Source: Candidatus Viridilinea mediisalina
GTDB taxonomy: Bacteria > Chloroflexota > Chloroflexia > Chloroflexales > Chloroflexaceae
Assembly (NCBI RefSeq): GCF_002532535.1
Contig: NZ_NQWI01000035.1
Coordinates: forward strand, 1-44,139
Direction: 5' to 3'
DNA length: 44,139 nt
The first letter of the stretch is position 1. Each line of letters begins with the position of its first letter. Under the pieces are notes generated by a model. That model saw nothing but the letters and a program-made list of their open reading frames with translations. It did not search any database and was not told the origin of the DNA. The position numbers and the translations under genes are program-made. Below are positions 1-9,313 of the stretch, piece by piece.

Positions 1-42
1 AGAGACTGGACTGAGACGATTTGGTGGATGCTTGCAGAGTAG

Positions 43-63
43 AGCCGCCCCGCCGGGGCGGCT
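43..63 (-). terminator. Hairpin downstream of the Ig-repeat gene
   Basis: Two perfect 9-nt arms (43-51 and 55-63) enclose a 3-nt loop and lie about 30 nt past the stop of the minus-strand gene. There is no strong T-run on the minus strand, so this is either a weak or factor-assisted terminator or a structured 3' end. Confidence 0.45.
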
Positions 64-93
64 TTGCTCTGAGGACTCGAAGGGCTCTTCTAC

Positions 94-3000
94 CTAGTCA
101 ATGGCAAAGACGGGGAACCAGTAGCGGTAGAGGATATTGAAGTTGCGGGTGATCGGGGCGCTGTGTTGACCGTCGTCGTCACGGGCGCTGACCACCACCT
201 GCTGCGGGCCCAGATCCATGTCGTAGTCGGGCTGACAACTCCACGATCCGTCGGCGGCGGTGCGGGCGAGGCAGACCGGGTTGCCCAACGGGTCTTCCAC
301 CAGCACCGTCGTCCCCGGCTCGGCGGTGCCACTGAAGAGCGGGCGCCGATCGGTGGTGCTGCCCGCCGTCGGTGTGATCAAGGTGGGGGCGGTGGGCCCT
401 GCCGTCGGATCAACCTTGAAGCTCCGCGGGGTCTCTTCGCTGGTGGTGCCGTCTGGGGCGGTGACGATGGCGCGGATGCGCTGCTCGCCCTCCGCCAAGG
501 GCGTGCGCGGCACGCAGGCCCAGGTGCCGTTGGTTGTGGCCGTCGTGCTGCAGATCGGGTTGCCCTCGTCATCTACCACCGTGACACGACTGCCCGGCGC
601 GGCGGTGCCGCTGATGGTCGGGCGTGGGCTGACGGTGCTCGCCTCGGCGGGCTCGTTGATTAGCGCGGCCTCCGGTTGCTTGCTCGGATCTACTTTGAAG
701 CTGCGTGTAATCGCGGGGCTCGTGTTGCCCACCGGGTCGGTCGCGGTGACCTGCACGGTCGCTTCGCCCTCGGGCAGGTCGTGGTTGGAGGCGCAACTCC
801 AGGTGCCGTCGGCACTCGCCGTCGTCGTGCAGAGCAGCTTGCCGTCATCGTCACGCACCGTGACGGTACTCTCCGGTTCGGCGGTGCCACTGAAGGTGGG
901 CCGCTTGCTCACGGTGGCTCCCTCGGCGGGCTGGTTGAGGGTCGGGGCTGCTGGGGGATTGCCGTCCACGTTCACCGTGCGCGGCGTCGGGTCGCTGGTC
1001 TTGCCTGCAGCATCCTCGGCGGTTGCAGAGATCTCCTGCGGGCCGTTGGGCAGGTCGCGGGTGGATGGGCAACTCCAGTGGCCGTTGCGTTCGGCGATGG
1101 CCGTGCAGAGCACGTCACCCTCGGGGTCGCGCACGCTCACGGTGTTGCCCGGCGCAGCCACGCCGCTGAAACGCGGACGCGGGCCGACCGTGGCACCAGG
1201 TGCGGGCTGACGAAGCACGGGGCGATCGGGATTGGCATCCGCGTCAACGTTGAAGTCGCGGGTGGTTTCCGGGCTGGTGCGGCCCTTGGGGTCTACGAGC
1301 GTGGCTTTGATCTGCTGTGGCCCGGCGGGCAAGGGGATGTTCGCGCCACAGGCCCATGCGCCATTGGCACGCACACTGGCGCGGCAGAGTTCGGTGCCGT
1401 CCGGATCGGCGACGATGACGGTTCCACCGGGGGCAGCCGTGCCGCTAAAGACCGGCTGGGGGCTGGTGGTGCTGCCAGCGGCGGGGCGATCCACGATGGG
1501 GGCACTGGGCCGGGCACTCGGATCCACCTTCACCTCCTGGGTGGTGGGGGGGCTCCTGCGGCCATCGGGATCAATCGCGGTCGCCGTGACGCTCTGCATG
1601 GTCTCGGGCAGGTCGCGGCTGGGCGCACAACTCCAATTGCCTGCGGCATCTGCGGTGGCGCGACAGATGGGATTACCCTCGTCATCGGTGAGGACGACGG
1701 TGTTGCCGGGTTCGGCAGTGCCGCTGAAGGTCGGGCGCGGGCCAGTGGTGCTGCCTGCCGCCGGGCCGGTGATCGTGGGTGCATCCAGGGTTGGCTCCGC
1801 AACCGTGAATTCACGGGTAGCCGCAGGGCTGGTGTTGCCCTCATCGTCCGTGGCGGTCACATTGACCGTCTGCGGGCCTTCAGGCAGGTCGCGGGTGGAT
1901 GGGCAACTCCAGGTGCCGTTGGCGGCTGTGGTGGCGGTGCAGAGTGGGTTGCCCTCATCGTCGCTGACGGTCACGGTGCTGCCGGGCGCAGCCGTGCCGC
2001 TGAAGGTCGGGCGCGGGCCGGTGGTGCTGCCCGCCGCCGGGCCGGTGATCGTGGGTGCATCCAGGGTTGGCTCCGCAACCGTGAATTCACGGGTAGCCGC
2101 AGGGCTGGTATTGCCCTCATCGTCCGTGGCGGTCACACTGACCGTCTGCGGGCCTGCGGGCAGGTCGCGGGTGGATTGGCAACTCCACGCGCCGGTCGCG
2201 CTCGCGGTGGCGGTGCAGAGTTCATTGCCATCATCGTCACTGACGGTCACGGTGCTGCCGGGCTCGGCGGTGCCGCTGAAGGTCGGGCGCGGGCCGGTGG
2301 TGCTGCCTGCCGCCGGGCCGGTGATAACGGGCGCATCAGGGCCAGCCTCAACCGTGAAATCGCGGGTGGCCTCCGGGCTGGTATTGCCCGCCGCATCGGT
2401 CGCGGTGGCGCGAACCGTCTGCGGGCCTGCGGGCAGGGCAGTCGTCGCAGTGCAACTCCACGCGCCGGTCGTGCTCGCAGTGGCGGTGCAGAGTTCATTG
2501 CCATCATCGTCACTGACGGTCACGGTGCTGCCGGGTTCAGCGGTGCCGCTGAAGGTCGGGCGCGGGCCGGTGGTGCTGCCCGCCGCCGGGCCGGTGATCG
2601 TGGGCGCATCGGGGCCAGCCTCAACGGTGAAATCGCGGGTAGCCGCGGGGCTCGTGTTGCCCGCCGCATCGGTCGCGGTGGCGCGAACCGTCTGCGGGCC
2701 TTCGTCCAGATCGCTGGTGGACGTACAACTCCACGCGCCGTCATCGCCTGCGGTGGCGGTACAAAGCTCGTTGCCATCATCATCACTGACCGTCACGGTG
2801 CTACCAGGTTCAGCGGTGCCGCTGAAGGTCGGGCGCAGGCCGGTGGTGTCGCCCGCCGCCGGGCCGGTGATCGTGGGCGCATCCGGCGGGGTGGTGTCTA
2901 CGGTGAAGCTGTGGGGTGTCGCTGGGCTGGGGTTGCCCAAAGCATTGGTCGCCGTCACCGCGAGCGTCTGCGGCCCCTCGTCCAGATTGCTGGTGGGCGT

Positions 3001-4377
3001 ACAACTCCACGCGCCGGTCGCACTCGCGGTGGCGGTACAAAGCTCATTGCCATCGTCGTCGGCAACGACAATACTACTATTGGGATCGGCGGTGCCGCTG
3101 ATGGGGGGCCGTGGGGTATTGACCGCACCCCCGGCTGCGGGTTCATTCACCGTGGGGGCACCAGGCGCGGTGGTATCCACCGTAACCTCGCGGGTGGTCG
3201 CCTCGCTCTCGCCCGCATCATTGCTCGCCGTCACGCTGACCGTCTGCGGCCCTGCTGCGAGGTCGCGGGTAGATGGACAACTCCATGCGCCGTCATCGCC
3301 TGCGGTGGCGGTGCAGAGTTCATTGTTATCACCATCAGTCACCGTTACCGTACTCCCCGCCTCCGCCGTGCCACTAAAGGTGGGGCGCGAGCCAACGGTG
3401 CTACCGGATGTGGGTTGGTTCACCGTAGGCGCTGAGGGTCGGGTGGGCTCTTGGGCGACAGTGAATTGGCGAAACTCCCCCACCGCTATCCACTGGTCAT
3501 TCGCATACGTCAGACCACGCCAGTTGATCGCGGCCACCCTATCTATTAACCAGTTCTCGCCGTCGGATGAACTGATGACGGCACCATCGTTGCCCACCGC
3601 GACCCAGCGTCCGTTCGCATACGCGACACTATACAGCAGTCTACTTTCCTCCGAATCCTGTACTGCCCAGTTGAAACCGTCGGGCGAGGTGAGGATGGTA
3701 CCATTGTCGCCTACCGCTACCCATTGATCGTCACCATATGCGACAGCATAAAGATGCTCATCTGTCACCTTCGCCCGTTGAACCAACCCCGAAGGGTGTG
3801 TTCCGGAGAGGATGACACCATCCTCACCCACCGCCACCCAACGGTTGTTGCCAAATCCAACGCCGAGAAGACCATCTGTAGTATTCGCATTCGATGAGAA
3901 CCAGTTCTCGCCGTTGCCCGAGGTGAGGATGTAACTCTCGTCGTTTGGGTCGCCAATGATGCCCTGTGTAACCACCACAAACTGATTAGCCCCATAGGCA
4001 ACACCTCGAAGAGGTCTCAGCATACCCGAATCTCGTTGCGTCCATTCGATGCCGTCGGGCGAGGTGTAGATCCTGCCCGTATAACCCACCGCTACCCACT
4101 GATTGCCGCTATATGCGACGTCAGTAAACCAAACTGGTTCATTGGATTGTTTTGTCCAATTCATTCCGTCAGGCGAGGTGAAAATGCCAGTAAAACCCAC
4201 TATTACCCACTGGCCGTCGCCATACGCAATACTATACAGCGTACCCGATGGGTTTTCGGGGTCGCTTATTCTATCTATTGTCCAATCAAGTTCTTGGGCG
4301 GACATGGGCATCGGGATGGCTAAGAGGAAGAGCCATACGACGATCAAAAATGTTGCGAGCCGTTTGGTTGTCAACAC
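94..4377 (-). CDS. Secreted protein: seven-blade propeller plus 12 Ig-like repeats
   Basis: The 1427-residue protein starts at a GTG 7 nt after AAGGAG. Residues 1-28 form a signal peptide (KR, hydrophobic core, cleavage near MSAQE). Residues about 33-300 hold seven repeats of the type V-A-Y-G-x-x-Q-W-V-A-V-G followed by T-S-P-D-G-x-x-W, which suggests a seven-bladed BNR-like beta-propeller. From about residue 313, twelve tandem repeats of about 92 residues resemble bacterial Ig-like domains. Each has a P-F-S-G-T-A-E-P-G-type strand and two Cys exactly 12 residues apart (C-T-A-T-A ... W-S-C), suggesting one disulfide per domain. The last residues (YRYWFPVFAID) form a short aromatic tail; similar Y-L-P-L-V-like tails are common on secreted Chloroflexia proteins (recalled, not checked). 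The repeats are nearly identical in DNA at 1740-2880. It is probably a surface stalk or adhesin; the ligand is unknown. Long plus-strand ORFs opposite it are shadows of the repeats. Confidence 0.88.
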   Translation of the reverse strand: MLTTKRLATFLIVVWLFLLAIPMPMSAQELDWTIDRISDPENPSGTLYSIAYGDGQWVIVGFTGIFTSPDGMNWTKQSNEPVWFTDVAYSGNQWVAVGYTGRIYTSPDGIEWTQRDSGMLRPLRGVAYGANQFVVVTQGIIGDPNDESYILTSGNGENWFSSNANTTDGLLGVGFGNNRWVAVGEDGVILSGTHPSGLVQRAKVTDEHLYAVAYGDDQWVAVGDNGTILTSPDGFNWAVQDSEESRLLYSVAYANGRWVAVGNDGAVISSSDGENWLIDRVAAINWRGLTYANDQWIAVGEFRQFTVAQEPTRPSAPTVNQPTSGSTVGSRPTFSGTAEAGSTVTVTDGDNNELCTATAGDDGAWSCPSTRDLAAGPQTVSVTASNDAGESEATTREVTVDTTAPGAPTVNEPAAGGAVNTPRPPISGTADPNSSIVVADDDGNELCTATASATGAWSCTPTSNLDEGPQTLAVTATNALGNPSPATPHSFTVDTTPPDAPTITGPAAGDTTGLRPTFSGTAEPGSTVTVSDDDGNELCTATAGDDGAWSCTSTSDLDEGPQTVRATATDAAGNTSPAATRDFTVEAGPDAPTITGPAAGSTTGPRPTFSGTAEPGSTVTVSDDDGNELCTATASTTGAWSCTATTALPAGPQTVRATATDAAGNTSPEATRDFTVEAGPDAPVITGPAAGSTTGPRPTFSGTAEPGSTVTVSDDDGNELCTATASATGAWSCQSTRDLPAGPQTVSVTATDDEGNTSPAATREFTVAEPTLDAPTITGPAAGSTTGPRPTFSGTAAPGSTVTVSDDEGNPLCTATTAANGTWSCPSTRDLPEGPQTVNVTATDDEGNTSPAATREFTVAEPTLDAPTITGPAAGSTTGPRPTFSGTAEPGNTVVLTDDEGNPICRATADAAGNWSCAPSRDLPETMQSVTATAIDPDGRRSPPTTQEVKVDPSARPSAPIVDRPAAGSTTSPQPVFSGTAAPGGTVIVADPDGTELCRASVRANGAWACGANIPLPAGPQQIKATLVDPKGRTSPETTRDFNVDADANPDRPVLRQPAPGATVGPRPRFSGVAAPGNTVSVRDPEGDVLCTAIAERNGHWSCPSTRDLPNGPQEISATAEDAAGKTSDPTPRTVNVDGNPPAAPTLNQPAEGATVSKRPTFSGTAEPESTVTVRDDDGKLLCTTTASADGTWSCASNHDLPEGEATVQVTATDPVGNTSPAITRSFKVDPSKQPEAALINEPAEASTVSPRPTISGTAAPGSRVTVVDDEGNPICSTTATTNGTWACVPRTPLAEGEQRIRAIVTAPDGTTSEETPRSFKVDPTAGPTAPTLITPTAGSTTDRRPLFSGTAEPGTTVLVEDPLGNPVCLARTAADGSWSCQPDYDMDLGPQQVVVSARDDDGQHSAPITRNFNILYRYWFPVFAID

Positions 4378-4496
4378 GTTGTTTCTCCTTAAAGCATCCG
4401 TCAGACGACAGCGTGGGCGGACAGCACATGGTTTCTGAGCTGAACGCTAGAGTTTGGGGGGGGCCATGAGGGAGCTTTTAGTCATAGAGTTTTTGC

Positions 4497-4638
4497 AGAG
4501 ATACCGAGGATTGCACCACAGAGACACAGAGCACACAGAGAAATGGAATGTGTGGCAAAGCAAATATATGTTCGTATTACCTTTCATACAATACCTCTGT
4601 GCCCTCGGTGCCTCTGTGGTTCAATCCTCGGTATCTCT
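4497..4638. repeat. Inverted repeat, CACAGAG family
   Basis: The left arm (about 4497-4540) reads AGAGATACCGAGGATTG followed by CACAGAG-type units; the right arm (about 4594-4638) is its imperfect reverse complement ending CAATCCTCGGTATCTCT. A second copy of the design is at 18262-18514. The arms are about 44 nt with a loop of about 50 nt, so it is probably a non-autonomous interspersed element. Confidence 0.7.
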
Positions 4639-4711
4639 CCTCGTTTCTCCTTTCTCCTTCTTCACATTGCTCCTATGCTACTTAGCCTATAGCACCGCGC
4701 CAGGGATGTCA

Positions 4712-4822
4712 CTATACTTGAGGTATAGAAAAGGTATAGTCTAGCTTGGACTATACCTTGTGCAGCGACTATACTAAAAGTATAGTCAGGATTGATTAGG
4801 TATAGTCCAGTTTGGACTATAC
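4712..4822. repeat. Cluster of four TATAGTC dyads
   Basis: Four inverted repeats share the half-site GTATAGTCC or its complement: 4712-4728 (6-nt arms), 4731-4759 (perfect 11-nt arms AAGGTATAGTC / GACTATACCTT), 4767-4787 (perfect 9-nt arms) and 4800-4822 (perfect 10-nt arms). The half-sites are alike but the spacers differ. It could be an operator array or a short mobile repeat. Confidence 0.65.
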
Positions 4823-4854
4823 TAGGCTCGGAGGCCACGCATAGGGCTTTGGGA

Positions 4855-4940
4855 AGCCATGCATTGGAGTGCCGGCTTCAGCCGGCTAAAGCCGGCACTC
4901 CAATGCATGCCCACTAGCTTTGCAGACGGCTTCTTAGCCT
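4855..4940 (-). repeat. Palindromic element, family A (GGAGTGCCGGC)
   Basis: The core 4863-4904 is a near-perfect palindrome (ATTGGAGTGCCGGCTT ... AAGCCGGCACTCCAAT). The flank CTAGCTTTGCAGACGGCTTC is the degenerate reverse complement of the GCTGTCTGAAAAGCTAG flank of the copy at 36066. Other copies are at 18340, 28940, 31537, 36066, 36986 and 41018. Confidence 0.8.
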
Positions 4941-5007
4941 GTGAGATCTCACAGGCTCATGTTTGCGCTTGAACCTCTTTTCTCTTTCCTCGGCTCCTCA
5001 CCCTAGC

Positions 5008-6351
5008 CTAGACAGGCACCGGCACTCCCTCAGCGCGACGCCCGTTCCGCTGGCCGTTGGGTTGATCTACGCCGAAGAGATCAACGATGAGCTGCTTGAG
5101 CGAACGGCGTAGCACGCCATAGGAGTAGTAGCGCAAGCCCAGTGCGTAGTTGTGTTCAACCATGGGGTGAATCTCGGCGGGGTGCTGCAATACCTCACAA
5201 GCCTGTGTAACCGTCTCATCGGTGATGAAGCTGTCAAATTCGATTGCCTGGAAGCCTTTGGGGGCAATGTCGTAGGTGTAGATGGAGTAGCGATTGACTA
5301 CCAAGGGGCGTTGGAAGTAGACCGCTTCGAGGAAGGCATTGCCAAAGCCTTCAATCGTAGAAGGGTAGGTGACCAGATCGGTCTGGCGGTAGACATCATC
5401 AAGGGTATAGATCTTCTCGCCAGCGGCAGTCAGCCCCCGGGTGGGTTTCACCCGCTCGCCAACCAGGCTCAACGGCACATCAAGCAACTCGGCATAGTCA
5501 CAGACGCGCTGCACATAGGCGTTGCCCTCATCGCCACCGGCATGGGAAATGACCAGGTGGCAAGGCAGGCCGCGCCGCCGCATGCGGTGCAACAGTTCAA
5601 TCGCATGCTCAATGCCCTTACGCTGCACAATGCGTGTCGGCTGGAGTACCAAGTAGGCATCGGGCGCCAAGCCAAGGTCGCTCCGCAGATTGGCGGTATA
5701 GGCATCGGAGCGCGTTGGTGGGCGCTCAAAGTGCATCACATTGGGCACCAGCAGCGAGGAGATGCCGGCCCGCAGGCCCAACTGGTGGGAGCCCGACGAA
5801 TTGATTACCACATGGCGGATCGAAGGCAACTGGGGGGGAAAACACATATTCAGATAATCCCAGACGCAACCCGTCAAAAAACGCTTGCGCTCCCAGAAGA
5901 AATCGTGATGATGGGCAATCGTCGGCAAACCGGTCTCGGCAATAAACTCCGTCAGCGCGGCACCGAGCGGCAGGTGCATCGGAATAGCCAGCGCATTCTC
6001 AACAATCAACAGATCAATCGAAAAATCACGCACAAACGCAGAGAGTTGCGCCTTCAGCAACTCCTGAAGTTCGCGGATCAGCCGCGAAATCTCAGGCGGG
6101 CGCTGCATCGTACTAAAGGCAACCTCTTGCACCCGCGCCACCTGCGGATGCTCCCAAAAAGCCTCTGGCACGACCCGGCTCTGGGCAGGGGGTAGATCGG
6201 ACTGACCTGAGAAGTAGAAACAGTGGTGGCCCAGATGGGTCAACACCTCCGCCCACTTCATCGTCTCCAACGAAACCCCGTCCGTCCCTGCAAAGCGGGT
6301 CGAGACAAAACCGATGCGTAGGCCCGTCGGTGTGCGTGCATTGCTACTCAT
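5008..6351 (-). CDS. GT4-family glycosyltransferase
   Basis: The product transfers a sugar from an activated donor, probably in cell-surface glycan or glycolipid synthesis; donor and acceptor cannot be read from the sequence. The GT-B fold shows an N-terminal domain opening RIGFVSTRFAGTDGVSLE (a Gly-containing loop) and a C-terminal domain with QPTRIVQRKGIEHAIELL. The GT4 EX7E motif is EGFGNAFLE (E334 and E342). At 447 residues it has the family's usual size. The start at 6351 (MSSNARTP) is chosen because AAAGGAG and AGGA lie just upstream; the frame is open to an ATG at 6423, which would add 24 residues without a good ribosome site. It is not in an obvious operon. Confidence 0.85.
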   Translation of the reverse strand: MSSNARTPTGLRIGFVSTRFAGTDGVSLETMKWAEVLTHLGHHCFYFSGQSDLPPAQSRVVPEAFWEHPQVARVQEVAFSTMQRPPEISRLIRELQELLKAQLSAFVRDFSIDLLIVENALAIPMHLPLGAALTEFIAETGLPTIAHHHDFFWERKRFLTGCVWDYLNMCFPPQLPSIRHVVINSSGSHQLGLRAGISSLLVPNVMHFERPPTRSDAYTANLRSDLGLAPDAYLVLQPTRIVQRKGIEHAIELLHRMRRRGLPCHLVISHAGGDEGNAYVQRVCDYAELLDVPLSLVGERVKPTRGLTAAGEKIYTLDDVYRQTDLVTYPSTIEGFGNAFLEAVYFQRPLVVNRYSIYTYDIAPKGFQAIEFDSFITDETVTQACEVLQHPAEIHPMVEHNYALGLRYYSYGVLRRSLKQLIVDLFGVDQPNGQRNGRRAEGVPVPV

Positions 6352-6580
6352 GAGAATTCCTAACTCCTTTGCGACCCGCAACTTTGCGTGCCGCGCCATT
6401 GATGTGGCATCCAGATATACCACATAGAGTTAGGAACTAGTATAACGACCTTGTCTAGGTAGGGCTACATCGTGCGAAAATCTGCAATCAACAATCTACA
6501 ATCTGAAATGGGATGTAACGATTCCAGTCTGTATACGTACCATAGATGAGTACACATAAACAAGAAAGGAGCCCCCAAAG

Positions 6581-7243
6581 ATGACGACGGAACAAAGAAT
6601 TCTCATTATTCTCTTTGGATTTTTCTTTGTGGTTTTAGGTAGTGGCATTGGCCTTTTCATAACGCGTGGATCACTGCAACAGGCCGATCGCGCTGAGCGT
6701 CTCGATCCTTTATCCGCTCCAGCTATCGCCCAGGCCGCTCATGGTCAAGAGGTACTCGTTCAGGGTGTGATTAGCTCTGCCACGCCAAAGCTGCGTCATG
6801 AATTTGTGGCTTATCGAGAAGAACGACTTGAGCGTGATAGTGACGGCGATCTCGTCTGGAGGCGTGTGGGTACGACCACCCAACCGCTAACGCTAGAGGT
6901 TGAGGGCGTGATCCAGATTAGTAATCGGGACTACCAACTTCAGGGATCACATGTCAACTATCAGTCAATTTCATGGGACAGATATGGAGATAGGCGCTAC
7001 TCTGGGATTGTTCATGGCCACACTGTGACAGTAATTGGAAGTATTGTTCAAGATGGTGCTGGAAACACTATCAATGCCCAAATCGTCTTTGCTGGCACAC
7101 ATGAACAATACATTGGCGAACAAAAATTAGGTTTATCTGTATCTTTTTTTATAGGTTTAATCTTCGTGACTTTCGGTATGCTCGTGATGATATATGGAAT
7201 CGCCGTGAGAAGCTCCGCAGGTGTGCCCCATGTACGCCAATAG
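6581..7243 (+). CDS. Two-TM protein, GIDE-like topology
   Basis: This 220-residue protein has one hydrophobic segment near each end (residues about 7-28 and 185-208) and a soluble middle. AAAGGAG precedes the start. The middle section (Q-E-V-L-V-Q-G-V-I-S-S-A, then E-F-V-A-Y-R-E-E-R and a late Q-L-Q-G strand) recalls the beta-rich domain between the two TM helices of GIDE/MULAN-like proteins, where short segments of this kind are found in bacteria. That assignment is from general resemblance only. No catalytic residue is visible. Codon use is less GC-rich than in the neighbours (many A/T third positions), which could indicate a different origin. Confidence 0.6.
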   Translation: MTTEQRILIILFGFFFVVLGSGIGLFITRGSLQQADRAERLDPLSAPAIAQAAHGQEVLVQGVISSATPKLRHEFVAYREERLERDSDGDLVWRRVGTTTQPLTLEVEGVIQISNRDYQLQGSHVNYQSISWDRYGDRRYSGIVHGHTVTVIGSIVQDGAGNTINAQIVFAGTHEQYIGEQKLGLSVSFFIGLIFVTFGMLVMIYGIAVRSSAGVPHVRQ

Positions 7244-7467
7244 CGTAAACGTAACGTGGTAAGGGAGGGTTCGTGGCGGCTTTATAGTTTGCAAGGACAC
7301 GAAGAAGCGAGGACGCAAGGACGCGAGGATGCGAACCCCTCGCCTCTTCGCCTCACGCATCCTCGTTCCTACTTTTGCTCTATTGCATTTGAGGAGAACA
7401 CGCTATACTTTGAGTTGTAGCGGATGGTTTCAAGGCCATTTTTCCTCTTTCCGTAAGGAGAATCCTC
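7244..7467. other. Spacer with degenerate GAGGACGC 8-mers
   Basis: About 7296-7370 holds a degenerate tandem of the 8-mer GAGGACGC/GAGGATGC followed by its complement (CCTCGCCTCTTCGCCTC), so the two halves can pair. It is related to the clean array at 10055-10172. TATACT at 7404-7409 could be a -10 box for the next gene, but no good -35 was found. Confidence 0.5.
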
Positions 7468-9204
7468 ATGACCACTCCCGAAGCGACTGCGAAGGCGGCG
7501 GGCTTTGGCGGAGCAAAGGTGCTGATTATTGGGATGTTGGTTGTCGGTGTGTTAGTACTAAGTACCGGCTTAGTGGGTGCGGGCTATCTGACGTGGCAGT
7601 ATATGACCCAACGCCCCGATACGATCCCGCGCATCTTGGCGGCAGAGACCCACGTCTTTGCGGCGGTGACGCCGAGTTTGGCCGATCTGCCGCAGATTAT
7701 TCGCTTGCAACAGGCTTTCCCTGATGATGACCAAGTGGTGCCCAGTAGCGCCGATGAGCCGGTTACGAACCAGTTGGCTGAGGCGTTGGGGGTGAATTTT
7801 GAGCAAGATATTGCGCCTTGGCTCGGTACGGAGATTGCATGGGCGCTCAATCGGGCGCTGCTTGATGCGGTGCCGAATGTTGGCGCCATTGATCGCCCGA
7901 ACCTTGATGATGCCGACGAGATGATCTTGATCTTTACCTCGCGCAACAATGGGCAGGCCCAGGCGTTCCTTGATAAGCAGCGTCAGCACCGTGAGAGCCA
8001 AGGCATGCAGTTTGCCGTTGAGGAATTGCAGGGTGTGCAGATCTATGCGCGGCAAGGCGGCGGGCCTAGTGAGGTGCTGGATGCCTTTGCGCTTGTGCGC
8101 GACTATGTGATCTTTGCTGGTTCGCCAGAGCTGATTCGCGGGATTGTGACCCGCGATCCCTCAAGTAACGCGACGCTCGAGGCGAACCCCAATTTTCAGA
8201 AGGTGCGTGCCGCGCTGCCCAATGATCGCTTGGGCTATCTGTATGTCGCGGGTGCGCCACTGTTGGAGATTTTCGGTGAGCAGGGTTTCGATCTGCCGCT
8301 CACGTTGGAGCGCCAACAGGCCGATCAGCGCGCAATTGTTGCCGCACTCCACGGCCTGGGCTTTGCGATCAGCGCCTACGCCGACGGGATCGCCTTTGAT
8401 GCCGTCGCGAGCCTCGACCGCAGTCAACTTGGTTCGGGTAGCCAAGCGCTCCTGGCCCAGTTTGAACATCCCATCCAAACGCAGCGCATTGGGCGCATCA
8501 GTGATGCGAGTGCCACCCTCGTTGCCTTTGCCATCCCGCCCAGCTTCAAAGCGAGTGTGCTGGATGGTATTCGGGAGCAGCCCGGCGGTGAACGGCAACT
8601 GCAAGAATTTGAGCGTGAGTTTGGCTTTAGCCTTGAAGATGACCTGCTCGCTTGGTTCTACGGCGAAGCTCAGCTTGTCCTGTTGCCACGTGTTGAGAGT
8701 GACCTGCCCATGACTGGCTATTTTGCCTTGAAAACCGAGCAGATCAGCCTTGCCGAACAGGGTATTGCGAAGATCTTGCGCTCACTCGAAATGATGCTTG
8801 GCTTCATGGGTGACTTCCAATTTGAGCAACGCGAGATTGGGGGCAGTTCGTGGCAGATCATTGAGCCCATGCCCGGCGTTCAGCTTGGCCAAGCTTTTGT
8901 CAATGATGAGTTCGTACTCGGCGTTGGTGCCGAGGCGATCAGCGCGGCAACAAGCCCGGCTAGTTCGTTCAGCCAGCAGCACACATACCAAGCCGCCACC
9001 CGCCAACAGCCCAACCCGCTAGGCAGCATGCTCTACATCAACATGCCCGTGGCGGTCAATCTTTCCCGCCATCTGGGCTTCTACGATCCCGATCTGCGCG
9101 AGCGCATGCAGCCCATTCGCGCCATGGCCTTCAGCGCCAGCCCCGGCTTCAACGCCGAAGGCGTGGCGACAGCACGGCTCTTTATCGTGATTGCAGCCGA
9201 GTAG
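7468..9204 (+). CDS. DUF3352 membrane-anchored protein
   Basis: This 578-residue protein starts after TAAGGAG. A single TM helix at about residues 17-45 follows a short cytoplasmic tail, so most of the chain is outside the cell. The rest matches the DUF3352 pattern: an early F-A-A-V-T-P-S-L-A-D-L, repeated D-x-A-F-A-L-V-R-D-Y strands, and paired alpha/beta halves dealing with the residual amount of an unknown ligand. DUF3352 proteins are frequent in Chloroflexota and cyanobacteria and have no established function. The stop TAG directly abuts a family B repeat (9205). Confidence 0.8.
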   Translation: MTTPEATAKAAGFGGAKVLIIGMLVVGVLVLSTGLVGAGYLTWQYMTQRPDTIPRILAAETHVFAAVTPSLADLPQIIRLQQAFPDDDQVVPSSADEPVTNQLAEALGVNFEQDIAPWLGTEIAWALNRALLDAVPNVGAIDRPNLDDADEMILIFTSRNNGQAQAFLDKQRQHRESQGMQFAVEELQGVQIYARQGGGPSEVLDAFALVRDYVIFAGSPELIRGIVTRDPSSNATLEANPNFQKVRAALPNDRLGYLYVAGAPLLEIFGEQGFDLPLTLERQQADQRAIVAALHGLGFAISAYADGIAFDAVASLDRSQLGSGSQALLAQFEHPIQTQRIGRISDASATLVAFAIPPSFKASVLDGIREQPGGERQLQEFEREFGFSLEDDLLAWFYGEAQLVLLPRVESDLPMTGYFALKTEQISLAEQGIAKILRSLEMMLGFMGDFQFEQREIGGSSWQIIEPMPGVQLGQAFVNDEFVLGVGAEAISAATSPASSFSQQHTYQAATRQQPNPLGSMLYINMPVAVNLSRHLGFYDPDLRERMQPIRAMAFSASPGFNAEGVATARLFIVIAAE

Positions 9205-9307
9205 TACCAAAGCCGATAGCCGATAGCCGATAGCCGATAGCCGGACATGGCGTCTCAATGGGCTTGAATGGCATTAGGCATGCGGCATGTTCAATGGTAA
9301 TTGGTAT
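9205..9307 (+). repeat. Family B element with AGCCGAT heptamers
   Basis: It starts at TACCAAAG and ends GGTAATTGGTAT. It contains about 4.5 tandem 7-mers AGCCGAT (9211-9245) and then the conserved core GGACATGGCGTCTCAATGGG. It fills the whole space between the DUF3352 stop (9202-9204) and the likely start of the next gene (9314). Confidence 0.8.
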
Positions 9308-9313
9308 AAGCCT

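Larger units (their letters stand above)
4378..5007. other. 630-nt repeat-rich spacer, no gene
   Basis: This stretch holds a long inverted repeat (4497-4638), an array of four TATAGTC dyads (4712-4822) and a copy of the palindromic GGAGTGCCGGC element (4863-4904). The ORF at 4454-4744 runs through the inverted repeat, has no convincing start and is not called. The promoter of the Ig-repeat gene should lie at its left end, but no clear -35/-10 pair was recognised. Confidence 0.7.

Noticed and set aside
163-3727. Long plus-strand ORFs (up to 919 codons) opposite the Ig-repeat gene
   Set aside because: They are produced by the periodic, GC-rich repeats of the true minus-strand gene; they have no signal peptide, domain or ribosome site.
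4454-4744. Possible 96-residue protein
   Set aside because: It reads through the CACAGAG inverted repeat and the dyad array and has no family resemblance.
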